Assembly (NCBI RefSeq): GCF_904846215.1
Contig: NZ_CAJGZK010000004.1
Span: 1 to 64,000, forward strand
Origin: Psychrobacter glacincola
GTDB taxonomy: Bacteria; Pseudomonadota; Gammaproteobacteria; Pseudomonadales; Moraxellaceae
Length of the DNA: 64,000 nt
Direction of reading: 5' to 3'
Part shown: positions 53,951 through 62,739 of the stretch, piece after piece
Layout: every line of letters starts with the position of its first letter
Position numbering within the stretch: position 1 is the stretch's first letter
Notes under the pieces: model-generated
Seen by the model: the letters and a program-made list of their open reading frames with translations, nothing else
Databases searched by the model: none
Told to the model about the DNA's origin: nothing
Translations under genes and position numbers: made by a program

Positions 53951-54040
53951 AATGATGACCTAATTTAATTTGAGAGATGATGAGCTTATAGTTATCATAT
54001 TTTCGATATTTAACAGCATCTATTCATAGCTAAGCCAACA

Positions 54041-54703
54041 CTATAGTTGCTGCTGAACAGACTCAATAGCAGCATACACTTCTGTGCTGCCATCCTTGTT
54101 GATCTGCATCACTTGATAAGGCGTAAATTTGTCTCCATTTTTCATACCCGGACTACCGACCGGCATACCAGGTACGGCAAGCCCAATCGCATCACTTGGT
54201 GGGCTGGCTAAAAACTGTGCCATGTGTTTGGCCGGAACATGACCTTCAAAGACATAACCGTCTGTAGTGACCGTAGTGTGACAAGCGCGCATATTCTGTG
54301 GCATACCATAACGCTCCTTGAATAAGGATACATCTGCAACATCGTGCGTGGTTGCGCTTAATCCATTATCTTCTGCATAGCCTACCCATTCTTTACAGCA
54401 GCCACAGTTGGCATCTTTATAGACCGTCGCTGAGACGTTTTTGAGTAACGTGGACTGAGTGGTTACGGGGGTCATAATCGGTGCAACTTCAGCTTTTCTT
54501 ACTTCTTGAGTAGTAATTTTAGCTTCTTGTACTGTTTGTGTGGTAATAGCATCAGACTGGTCAGGCTTTGCATCAGAGGCGCTGGTATTAGATTGGCTGC
54601 AAGCGGCTAATGTGAGAGGTAGTGCCGTTATCGCCATCAATAAAAGGACACGACCGGATAACCAGTGATGTCCATTAGAAAATACGTGTGCGTCATGTCT
54701 CAT
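54041..54703 (-). CDS. DUF411 copper-cluster lipoprotein
   Basis: A 220-residue protein. The lipobox LTLAAC places a lipidated Cys at residue 35 after a long N-terminal part. A Gln/Thr-rich linker leads to the DUF411 domain with the vicinal cysteines in YKDANCGCCKEWVGYAEDNG, then MRACHTTVTTDGYVFEGHVP and a closing GLAVPGMPVGSPGM. DUF411 proteins accompany copper or silver resistance genes and probably bind metal by the CGCC and CH motifs. The location in the same strand block, 90 bases upstream of the oxidase, supports that. No enzymatic role is known. Confidence 0.85.
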   Translation of the reverse strand: MRHDAHVFSNGHHWLSGRVLLLMAITALPLTLAACSQSNTSASDAKPDQSDAITTQTVQEAKITTQEVRKAEVAPIMTPVTTQSTLLKNVSATVYKDANCGCCKEWVGYAEDNGLSATTHDVADVSLFKERYGMPQNMRACHTTVTTDGYVFEGHVPAKHMAQFLASPPSDAIGLAVPGMPVGSPGMKNGDKFTPYQVMQINKDGSTEVYAAIESVQQQL

Positions 54704-54875
54704 TAAATCACCTCTAAATGTCTATTGTTATGCTAGATATCCTAAAAATCAGACCCTATATTTATGACCTTAACTACTTAACTACTTAACTACAAACGTT
54801 AAATGCAGCACCATTCAGTACTGCATTGTTAATAACGACACCCGCGAGTGATGATGCTTTTATATCTAGACAGGG

Positions 54876-55502
54876 TTAATGCTGCATTCCAGATCCATCA
54901 TCCGACATATCCATATCCATGCCCATACCATCATCCGACATATTCATATCACCATCAAATGACATGTCCATCATATCGTCATTGATCCTAGTGGTTAGAA
55001 TTGTGTACTGAGCTTCATCTAATTCAGGTAACGATCTGATAAAAGCCACCATTGCCCACATTCTATCATCATCATGAGAGGCGCCCCATGCAGGCATTCC
55101 CGACGCCATAATGCCGTGTTTGATTACCCAAAAGCCTTGCTTTGCACCATCCTCAGTTTGATAACGCTTGACGATATCAGCCTTGGTAAAGTTAGGCGGC
55201 TTTGGATATAAGCTTTCGCTAAAGTCAGTTTTTGCCACTCCCGGAGACAAGTGACAGCCTGCACACATATCCTTATAATCCGCGCCACCAGAGCTGATCA
55301 TGTCAACCTTTTCTAAGTCTGGTACCACAATATCTTTACTGGCGTTTTTTATAGAACGATTGCGCGCGGTCTCTAAAAAACTATACATCATTGGGTTATG
55401 CTCTTGGTCGGCACCCACATTGACAACGCCGCTGCTAACAACCGCAAATACGCCGACGATTGCCACAAATACAGTAAAGAGCGCACCCAATAAAAATTTC
55501 AT
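54876..55502 (-). CDS. Class I cytochrome c with Met/Asp-rich tail
   Basis: A 208-residue protein. A membrane anchor or signal (residues 1-30) is followed by one haem site CAGCHLSPG at about residue 80, with the distal Met candidate in GIMASGMPAWG. The last 40 residues are Met/Asp rich (DMDMSDDGSGM), similar to the copper-binding sequences of CopB. Electron transfer in the periplasm, perhaps to or from the multicopper oxidase, is inferred. It is in the copper block on the same strand. Confidence 0.85.
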   Translation of the reverse strand: MKFLLGALFTVFVAIVGVFAVVSSGVVNVGADQEHNPMMYSFLETARNRSIKNASKDIVVPDLEKVDMISSGGADYKDMCAGCHLSPGVAKTDFSESLYPKPPNFTKADIVKRYQTEDGAKQGFWVIKHGIMASGMPAWGASHDDDRMWAMVAFIRSLPELDEAQYTILTTRINDDMMDMSFDGDMNMSDDGMGMDMDMSDDGSGMQH

Positions 55503-55580
55503 ATACTTTCCTAAAAACTTATTTCCGTTAATTTTTCTCTGTTGCTAGAGAAGAGCTATGATTTAACAGAGCTGAAATTT

Positions 55581-55853
55581 TTAAGATTTACTGTCAGTAG
55601 TCACGCAATGTTTTTGGTACATTTGCTTCATTTTACTCATGTTAGCCATCATGGCTTTCATGGCAGGATCAGCCATGTCCATCTTGCTATGATCCATTTT
55701 TCCCATCATCTGCATATGTTTTTGCATCTTTTCACAGTTCATTTGATCTTTTTCAGCATGCATTTTGGGGTCATGAGCCATCGCTGAGGTTGATACAACA
55801 AGAGCAATGGCAGTAAGGGCGATTGATTTAGACAGTGATTTAAATTTTGACAT
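55581..55853 (-). CDS. Small secreted Met/His-rich protein
   Basis: A 90-residue protein with a signal peptide ending STSAMA, after which comes HDPKMHAEKDQMNCEKMQKH and many further Met residues (MGKMDHSKMDMADPAMKAMM). The composition suggests periplasmic copper binding, like CopC/CopK-type chaperones in function though not in sequence. A CopR-box-like direct repeat lies about 105 bases upstream. I know no named family for it. Confidence 0.8.
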   Translation of the reverse strand: MSKFKSLSKSIALTAIALVVSTSAMAHDPKMHAEKDQMNCEKMQKHMQMMGKMDHSKMDMADPAMKAMMANMSKMKQMYQKHCVTTDSKS

Positions 55854-55957
55854 AATTAATTCCTATTTATTTATTGAAAGTTATTAACGCCTGAGTCTGT
55901 TTAAAGTCAAGACTGTTAAATTGATTTAAATAATACCTTATTCATTCTGACTGGTAG

Positions 55958-55976
55958 ATGACAATAAGATTACAAT
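55958..55976 (-). promoter_or_regulatory. CopR-box-like direct repeat (site 1)
   Basis: Read on the minus strand it is ATTGTAATCTTATTGTCAT, 18 of 19 bases identical to site 2 at 56492. It stands in front of the small Met/His-rich protein gene. Confidence 0.6.
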
Positions 55977-56027
55977 GCTGTCAGACTTCTACTTTTGTAT
56001 TTTAATATCGCAGATAATCTTTTAGTA

Positions 56028-56324
56028 TTACTTCTCACTACCATATTTTTTCACAAAATACTTTTCAGATTGCAAATGTTGATCTTGATGCTGAACCTGA
56101 CAAGCCACTCTAGCATCGATATAACCTTTCATTTGAGCATCAGATATCTTAGCATCATTATGATCAGCGTTTTTTGCAAATTCAGTAACCGCATCGCAGT
56201 TATCAATAATTGAAGTACTTAAGTTGGTCGTATGCGCATTGGCCGCTGACATGCCGACTAACATCGATACTGACATTGAGACTGACAGTAACGCTGCTTT
56301 TTTTAATGAACTATAATTTTTCAT
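56028..56324 (-). CDS. Small secreted hypothetical protein of the copper island
   Basis: A 98-residue protein. Residues 1-30 are a signal peptide (KKAALLSVSMSVSMLVGMSA, ending ANA). The mature part has two Cys (DNCDAVTEF and RVACQVQHQ) and several His. I do not recognise a family. It is the first gene on the minus side of the copRS divergon, so it should be induced by copper along with the rest. Confidence 0.7.
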   Translation of the reverse strand: MKNYSSLKKAALLSVSMSVSMLVGMSAANAHTTNLSTSIIDNCDAVTEFAKNADHNDAKISDAQMKGYIDARVACQVQHQDQHLQSEKYFVKKYGSEK

Positions 56325-56491
56325 ATAAAACCCTTTTAAGATAAATAAACTATGTAAGTAAGATAATCGCTTAACTCATAGAAGCGGTCTGTATCAAACA
56401 CAAGCCTCTATGTGGCGTTGATTTAGAATACTAAATGGTGGCTGACAGTTAGATGACACCAACATGACATGTTTGTTAGAAACAAAACAAT

Positions 56492-56510
56492 ATTGTCATC
56501 TTATTGTCAT
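56492..56510 (+). promoter_or_regulatory. CopR-box-like direct repeat (site 2)
   Basis: ATTGTCATCTTATTGTCAT is a direct repeat of ATTGTCAT at 11-base spacing, one helical turn, typical for OmpR-type regulators. Further TGACA elements lie at 56447-56471. It sits between the secreted protein gene and copR. Confidence 0.65.
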
Positions 56511-56662
56511 TAAAACCAAATACCAGCATCCACTTTTATCCAGAGCGCACCGTTATAACACAGATTCTTGATAACACAGGTTCTTCAGAAATGTACAAAT
56601 GATAAGCTAACCACCTTAGTGATATGCTATTGACAACTATAATGATATGAAGGAAAGCTGCG

Positions 56663-57370
56663 GTGAAAGTACTGTTAGTAGAAGATGAGGAAAAACTTGG
56701 CGAATATATTAAGAAAGGCTTAACTGAGGCCGGTTTCATCGTGGATCATCACATGACAGGTTTAGATGGCTATCATGCGTTGATGACTGAAGAATTCAGT
56801 GTGGTGCTGATGGATGTGATGCTACCTGACGTCAGTGGCTTTGAGCTGGTACAGCGCTACCGTGCCGCTGGAAAGCATACGCCTGTTTTATTTTTAACGG
56901 CTAAAGATGATTTAAGCGATCGGATCAAAGGTATTGAAATTGGTGGCGATGACTATCTGACCAAGCCTTTTGCTTTCGCTGAGCTGATTGTCAGAATAAA
57001 AAGTTTGCTGCGACGTGCCAATCAATCGGACTATAAAAGCACGGTCATACATATCGCTGATCTAAAAATGGATATCACCAAACGTATAGTGCACAGAAAT
57101 AGTGTCGCTATTAAACTAACGGCAAAAGAGTTCTCTCTACTGCAATTCTTTTTAGAGCGTCAAGGCGAGGTACTGCCGCGCTCTGTCATCGCCTCGCAAG
57201 TATGGGATATGAATTTTGACAGTGATACGAATATCATTGACGTTGCTATCAGACGTTTACGAATCAAAATCGATGACGACTTTGATACTAAGCTGATTCA
57301 TACAGTACGCGGGATGGGCTATCGGTTAGATGCGCTGGCGGCCGACAGTAACAAAGACGATCTAAAATGA
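56663..57370 (+). CDS. copR: Heavy-metal response regulator CopR
   Basis: A 235-residue OmpR-type regulator beginning with a GTG codon at 56663 (read as MKVLLVEDEEKLGEYIKKGL), preceded by AAGGAAAG. The receiver has the phosphorylated Asp in VVLMDVMLPDVSG and the Lys in YLTKPFAFAEL; the winged helix has LTAKEFSLLQFF and VRGMGYRL. The start and receiver resemble CopR/CusR/IrlR proteins. It controls the divergent copper genes, and matching direct repeats are in their promoter regions. It overlaps copS by 4 bases. Confidence 0.93.
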   Translation: MKVLLVEDEEKLGEYIKKGLTEAGFIVDHHMTGLDGYHALMTEEFSVVLMDVMLPDVSGFELVQRYRAAGKHTPVLFLTAKDDLSDRIKGIEIGGDDYLTKPFAFAELIVRIKSLLRRANQSDYKSTVIHIADLKMDITKRIVHRNSVAIKLTAKEFSLLQFFLERQGEVLPRSVIASQVWDMNFDSDTNIIDVAIRRLRIKIDDDFDTKLIHTVRGMGYRLDALAADSNKDDLK

Positions 57371-58851
57371 GATATAAATTTAAGAATCGACGTTGGCCGC
57401 TGTTATGGCGCACTGTCTTTTTATTGACCATATTTGTTGTCATCTCTCAAGTCATTATTTATATATGGGTTCAGCGCTCTGTTAACGAGCACTTTGAGCA
57501 AATGGACTCAGAAATCATTACTCATGCTGCGTTTAATCTGCGCAAGCGTATGATTGCCTTGGACAAAAAAATAGAGCCATTAACCGCTTCAAAGACCCAA
57601 TCACTCATTGATGCCAATCACCTGCATTCTTCTTGGTTAGATTATGATTTAAAAACGCTAATATCAGACAAAAACGGAAATTTATTGTCTAGCGATCCCA
57701 GTAGTTTTATCCATGATTTACCGGCAGGTTTTAGCTTGTTACACCTACGGCAGAACTATCGCGATCAGCAGTTTATGATCAAAATAGGTAGTAGACATTA
57801 TCGAGCGATGGTCATTGCAAACCAAGAGGCTTTGGCGCTTATTGCACTGCCTATCGATGTTCATCATCAGTATCTCATCCAGTTTAACCGTCATCTGATT
57901 ATGATACTGATTGCGATCACACTATTACTGGTGTCAATTGCCGCATTGAGTGTCTATTGGGGGTTTGCGCCACTAGCGACTATTGTCCAAAAGATGAAAG
58001 GTATCGATCCTGAACAGCTGGATGAAAGAGTGGTCGTCGGTAACATGCCGCAAGAGCTACGACCATTGGCTGAGTCTTATAACTTAATGATGGAGAAGCT
58101 GGAAAGTAATTTTGAATCATTATCACGCTTCTCAGACAATATTGCCCATGAGCTACGTACTCCGCTGGCGACGCTTGGCACTCAAACCCAAGTGATGTTG
58201 ACTAAGCCTAGAGAAAGCCATGAATATGTGGAGCAGCTGCACCATCAGCATGACACCCTTGAGCAGTTATCTACGCTGATTAATAACATGCTGCTGCTGG
58301 CAAAGACACAAAAGGGCTTGTCTGACTCACAGCTCAATCGGGTTGATACTGAGTCAATGTTCACTAAGCTCATTGATTACTATGAGCTGATCGCAGAAGA
58401 TCGGAATATAACTTTTGAAAAGACGGGCAACTTTAGAGCCGTATTAGGAGATGAAAGCTTATTGCAAAGACTGTTCGCCAATCTCATGTCAAATGCCATT
58501 TACTATGCTGCTAGTGACAGTATGATCACGATTGACGCCTCTAATATTGAGATATCAACGGTTACTCATACTGGCACGAGTGATAAGCAAAACATAAAAT
58601 CCTCTGTGTTAAAGCCCGCCTCTTTCAAAGTAGTGATCTCTAATCGCTTGGATCAGCCATTGACTCAAGTAGAGGCAGATAAACTGTTTGAGCGCTTTTA
58701 TCGTCATCATAGAACGAATACCATGCATTCGGGAACAGGCTTAGGCTTATCCATCGTGCAGGCTATCGCCAATGCCCATAATGGCAAAGTCAGTATTACT
58801 ATAAAAGAGGAGTATTACTTTCAAGTCAGTGTCGAGCTGTTGCTGGCTTGA
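57367..58851 (+). CDS. copS: Heavy-metal sensor kinase CopS
   Basis: A 494-residue kinase with two membrane helices (about residues 15-35 and 175-195) around a periplasmic sensor of about 140 residues that contains some His. HAMP, the H-box SDNIAHELRTPLATL (His near residue 262), N-box NLMSNAIYYA and the G-box GTGLGLSIVQAIA follow. The heavy-metal kinase family (CusS/CopS) has this arrangement. It is expected to detect periplasmic Cu(I) or Ag(I) and phosphorylate CopR. Start ATG is within the ATGA overlap with copR. Confidence 0.92.
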   Translation: MRYKFKNRRWPLLWRTVFLLTIFVVISQVIIYIWVQRSVNEHFEQMDSEIITHAAFNLRKRMIALDKKIEPLTASKTQSLIDANHLHSSWLDYDLKTLISDKNGNLLSSDPSSFIHDLPAGFSLLHLRQNYRDQQFMIKIGSRHYRAMVIANQEALALIALPIDVHHQYLIQFNRHLIMILIAITLLLVSIAALSVYWGFAPLATIVQKMKGIDPEQLDERVVVGNMPQELRPLAESYNLMMEKLESNFESLSRFSDNIAHELRTPLATLGTQTQVMLTKPRESHEYVEQLHHQHDTLEQLSTLINNMLLLAKTQKGLSDSQLNRVDTESMFTKLIDYYELIAEDRNITFEKTGNFRAVLGDESLLQRLFANLMSNAIYYAASDSMITIDASNIEISTVTHTGTSDKQNIKSSVLKPASFKVVISNRLDQPLTQVEADKLFERFYRHHRTNTMHSGTGLGLSIVQAIANAHNGKVSITIKEEYYFQVSVELLLA

Positions 58852-58897
58852 TCGATAAGAGCAAAAGAGATAAACATACAAATATCCATTTTGATGG

Positions 58898-60082
58898 CTA
58901 AAATCCATTTTCACCATACGTCGCAGACACTTTGTGTATGGCTAAATCAGCACCGTCGAACTCATCTTCTTCACTTAGACGAATACCGATCGTATACTTC
59001 AACATACTATAAACCAGTAGCCCGCCTATAGTAGCGAAAAGTATAGCTGCGACACTGCCAATCAGCTGTGAAACTAAGCTGACGCCACCGAGGCCACCCA
59101 ATGCAGCGCTACCAAAAATGCCTGCTGAGATACCACCCCAAATTCCGCAAATGCCATGCAAAGGCCAAACACCAAGGACATCGTCGACTTTGATTTTGTT
59201 TTGCGTGATCGTAAACATATAGACGAATATTGCGCCTGATACTGCGCCAATGGTGAGCGCTCCAAGCGGATGCACTATATCAGAACCTGCGCAAATAGCG
59301 ACTAACCCCGCCAATGCCCCATTATGCATAAACCCTGGATCGTTTCTGCCGATGACCGTAGCTGCCAATACGCCACCTGCCATTGCCATCAATGAGTTGA
59401 GCGCCACTAAACCTGAGATACCCTCCACTCGCTGCGCACTCATTACATTGAAGCCAAACCAGCCAACGATTAATATCCAAGAACCTAGTGCCAAAAAGGG
59501 AATAGAGGACGGTGGATGCGCATTGACACGACCATCCTTGTAACGACCACGTCTGGCACCAAGCAATATTACAGCGCTCAAAGCAATCCAACCGCCCATA
59601 GCATGGACAACCACTGACCCTGCAAAATCATGGAAAGGCGCGCCAAAGCTAGCCTCAAGCCAGTCTTGAAAGCCAAAGTTACCGTTCCAGATGATGCCTT
59701 CAAAAGTAGGATAGATCAAAGCGACAATTACGAATGTGGCAATAAACTGTGGCCAGAGTTTCGCACGTTCGGCGATACCGCCTGAGATGATAGCGGGAAT
59801 GGCAGCGGCAAAGGTCAATAAAAAGAAAAACTTAACGAGCTCATAGCCACTAGATTCGATCAGCTCGCTGGCGCTTACGAAAAAACTGACATCATATGCT
59901 ACATAGTAACCAATAAAAAAGTAGGCCATGGTTGAGATGGCAAAATCACCCAAGATTTTACTAAGCGCATTGACTTGATTCTTCTCACGTACTGTACCTA
60001 CTTCTAAAAAGGCAAATCCTGCATGCATTGCCAAAATCATGATAGCACCAAGTAAAATAAACAGTACGTCGATTGGAGTCAT
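58898..60082 (-). CDS. amtB: Ammonium transporter AmtB
   Basis: A 394-residue protein of the Amt/MEP/Rh family with 11 helices. HAGFAFLEVGTVREKN at the start, GGIAERAKLWP, FAGSVVVHAMGGW with the first pore His, and VWPLHGICGIWGG with the second pore His are present. The protein lacks the usual signal peptide of some AmtB forms. It carries ammonium into the cell. No glnK gene is next to it, which is uncommon for bacterial amtB. The gene ends 46 bases from copS, convergent to it, with no clear terminator between. Confidence 0.93.
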   Translation of the reverse strand: MTPIDVLFILLGAIMILAMHAGFAFLEVGTVREKNQVNALSKILGDFAISTMAYFFIGYYVAYDVSFFVSASELIESSGYELVKFFFLLTFAAAIPAIISGGIAERAKLWPQFIATFVIVALIYPTFEGIIWNGNFGFQDWLEASFGAPFHDFAGSVVVHAMGGWIALSAVILLGARRGRYKDGRVNAHPPSSIPFLALGSWILIVGWFGFNVMSAQRVEGISGLVALNSLMAMAGGVLAATVIGRNDPGFMHNGALAGLVAICAGSDIVHPLGALTIGAVSGAIFVYMFTITQNKIKVDDVLGVWPLHGICGIWGGISAGIFGSAALGGLGGVSLVSQLIGSVAAILFATIGGLLVYSMLKYTIGIRLSEEDEFDGADLAIHKVSATYGENGF

Positions 60083-60419
60083 CGTGAAAAGCCTTTTGTA
60101 GAGTGAGGTAAGTATTAAGTTATGAGAAAAATATAAAGATTGAATAAAAAGTTTAACTTCGCCAATAATTTATCAGATAACGGCATATGGTAAAGAAAAA
60201 ATATATCTCTATAAATACCGCGCTAATTCTGCCTGAAAATACATTTTTGCTCAAACTTATAACATAACCTCGTCAATTCAACATTATCCTGATGCTCGCT
60301 TAATATTGGTTACTTATGATTTAATAGTAGACCTATAAAATACTTAGACTGACGAAACTTATACCATTATCAATTAGGCAAAAATGCTGATAGTTATCGA
60401 TTTAACGACTTATGACTCA

Positions 60420-60568
60420 TATAGTCAGTCCTAAATAAAACAAGTACAAATATTATCAATCACTACTGAGGTTAATTTTTTGCAGCCTCTGTCTGCGTAA
60501 GCACAGCAAGCAAGAAAAATGAATATCAGCAGTACTTGATGTATCGATATTACTTTTCCCTGACTATA
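60420..60568 (+). repeat. Interspersed hairpin repeat, copy 9 (arm types gamma and beta)
   Basis: Starts TATAGTCAGTCCTAAATAAA (gamma arm, here on the side where other copies have alpha or delta) and ends ATTACTTTTCCCTGACTATA (beta). The core is GCAGCCTCTGTCTGCGTAAG. The 600-base gap between amtB and the esterase holds this repeat and a terminator, but no gene. Confidence 0.86.
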
Positions 60569-60611
60569 CCATTACACCAATGAATAAAAGATAGGGTTTA
60601 GGACGCCGCAT

Positions 60612-60644
60612 AAAAAAGGGTAGGACTGAGTCCTACCCTTTTTT
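60612..60644. terminator. Bidirectional-type intrinsic terminator
   Basis: AAAAAAGGGTAGGA (60612-60625) and TCCTACCCTTTTTT (60631-60644) form a perfect 14-bp stem with a 5-base loop. The A/T flanks allow termination on both strands; it ends the interrupted esterase gene on the minus strand. Confidence 0.85.
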
Positions 60645-60687
60645 GGTCATTTGGAAGCAAGAACCTACTAACTACTATATAAAATAA

Positions 60688-61734
60688 TTATTTAGTGAAG
60701 TTATTTTTTAAGAAATTCGCCGCTTCCGTAATTGCCGTTTTCGTCGCAGGCGTTTGTGCATATGGGTTTAGCATCACAAAATCATGGGTTGTAAAGTCGT
60801 AACGCGTGCTCTGCGTCTTCACGCCAGCTAGCGTCAGTTTAGAGGCAAAAGCTTCACCCTCGTCACGTAACACATCATTGGCATCCGTAATCACGAGCGC
60901 AGGTGGTAAGTTTGCAAGATCTTTTTGGCTATAGTTCAATGGCGACACGCCTGGATTGGAGCTGTCGACACCTTTAGGTAGATACGCATTCCAGAACCAT
61001 TGCATACTTGCCTTGCTAAGCCATGGACCATTTGCAAAAAGCTTGTAAGAATTACTGGTCAAGTCTGCGGTAGTCACCGGATAGAACAGAACCATTGAGT
61101 CGAGTGGCAGACCTTCGTTTTTGGCACGTACAGCATTGATGGCGACCATCTGACCACCGACTGAATCCCCTGCGATAGACAGCTGATTGGCATCAATACC
61201 AAACATAGCAGCATTCTATGATACATACTTCAGTACAGCATAGGTCTGATTAAGCTGAACGGGATGCTTTTTCTCAGGGGCAGGACTATACTCTACAAAG
61301 ACCATCGCCGCATTTGCTTGGGTCGCTAAATCACGCATCAACCTTTCATGAGTGGTAAAATCGCCCAGTATCCAACCGCCGCCGTGGAAGTAAACCACAC
61401 CCGGCAGTGCCTTACCTTTTGTGCCCACTGGACGGACCGTATAGACTTTGAACTCACCATCCATACCGACTTTAAAAGTCATCTCTTTCACATCTGCAGG
61501 TGGCATAGCAGTGACACCTTTGGTTTGGGTATCGATCAAGACCTGACGCGCTTTTGCATAAGGCAGTTGATTGATCGGCGTCGTTCCTTTTAGGCTATCA
61601 ATGAACTGTTGTGTGGTTTTTTCTAGGACGACCGTTGGAATATTGGTATTCGGTACTGAGTTATCATGGGCGAAACTCAAAACTGGCATAGCAAGAATGG
61701 CAACGCTGGTTGCAAGGGTACGAAAGATCATCAT
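60688..61734 (-). pseudogene. Alpha/beta hydrolase (esterase) interrupted by one amber codon
   Basis: Two open segments of 172 codons each lie in the same frame, parted by a TAG at 61216-61218. The first part (signal peptide MMIFRTLATSVAILAMPVLS; YFHGGGWILGDFTTHERLM) holds the HGGG oxyanion motif, and the second has the nucleophile in IAGDSVGGQM, the acid in VITDANDVLRDEG and the His in TTHDFVML. Together they make a complete secreted hormone-sensitive-lipase-type esterase of about 348 residues. A single base change (CAG or GAG to TAG) would explain the stop. Whether readthrough gives some enzyme cannot be told. Confidence 0.85.
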
Positions 61735-61971
61735 ATAAGTCTCTTTATTCAGTGAGTTTGTGAGATAAATTCAGCAGACAATGACCAAATCATGTTCGAA
61801 TAGAAAATCTGATCCAGAGTTCACCTACGTAGACAGAGAGAATAATTGAAAATAAAAAGTAATGAAAAACAATACCTTCTGTGTACTACCTTAATCTCGT
61901 AAGGTTTTTTACCTTACCACACTATTACAGAATTCCTTTTATAATTTCGTAATGAGTGCTTGTTCTATAGC

Positions 61972-62739
61972 CTATATACCTCCTGCCCCTTTACTTGATG
62001 CCTCACTGTTTTCGACCAATATTGCGGTAGCGCTTTTTTTCAGAACTGCCCACTGCTCGTCATCAACATAAATGCCTTCTTTCCATGCCCGCTGATGGGT
62101 TGCATACAGCTCATCTGTTGATACTTTATAATCAAAGTGCTGAATATCCTGTTCAATATCAAAGTTGGCTGTTGATAGCTCAATGACCATGTCATTGGTA
62201 TTGGTATTGGTATTGGTATTGGTATCGGTATCGGTATCGGTATTATAGTTAGCCTGCGCCTCATTAAAAAAATACAGATCAGGATAAACAAACCTTTTAT
62301 CTAATGTAAATATCGTATGTTTGGGTGCGCTGCCATTGTCCCATTTAGCCAAACAAGCGATGCCTTTTGCCGCCAGTTTTGCAAGCTCACTATAAGCCAG
62401 CCAGCGGTTATGACAATTTTGCAAATATACTTTAAAATGATCGCGACTGCCCATCTTTTCAATCACATAATCCATCACTGCGGGTAGATGACAGACCAAA
62501 CTGCTCCCATGCAAGTCTAATCTGACTTCACCCTCGCCTTGATAGATGATATCAATCGCAACATCACGCTCAGACAAAATAAAAGGACTGGCATTATTGA
62601 AATGCAAAATACCATTTAGACCAGCCATTTGTAGCTCAGCTACCATGGAAGCAATAAGGTCAGCTTCACCTACTTCACGTTGCATGCCCAAAAAAGCTTT
62701 ATTCACCATGGTCACTATTTCATTATGCGATACGATCAT
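61972..62739 (-). CDS. DUF3726 family protein with a Thr-Asp/Asn microsatellite
   Basis: A 255-residue soluble protein. It starts MIVSHNEIVTMVNKAFLGM, and EVGEADLIASMVAELQMAGLNG is typical of DUF3726 proteins, which are of unknown function. Near residue 165 a run of Thr-Asp and Thr-Asn dipeptides is coded by a hexanucleotide tandem, probably a variable loop. It overlaps the upstream partner gene by 17 bases, so the two are translationally coupled and probably act together. Confidence 0.75.
   Translation of the reverse strand: MIVSHNEIVTMVNKAFLGMQREVGEADLIASMVAELQMAGLNGILHFNNASPFILSERDVAIDIIYQGEGEVRLDLHGSSLVCHLPAVMDYVIEKMGSRDHFKVYLQNCHNRWLAYSELAKLAAKGIACLAKWDNGSAPKHTIFTLDKRFVYPDLYFFNEAQANYNTDTDTDTNTNTNTNTNDMVIELSTANFDIEQDIQHFDYKVSTDELYATHQRAWKEGIYVDDEQWAVLKKSATAILVENSEASSKGAGGI
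62194..62245. repeat. Hexanucleotide microsatellite in the DUF3726 gene
   Basis: About eight units of GGTATT or GGTATC in tandem. Since units are six bases long, changes in number keep the reading frame and only alter the length of the Thr-Asp/Asn linker. Confidence 0.85.

Noticed and set aside
61800..61850. Possible tenth copy of the interspersed repeat (CTACGTAGACAGAGAG)
   Set aside because: Only a short part of the core is similar and no arms are found; too weak to call.
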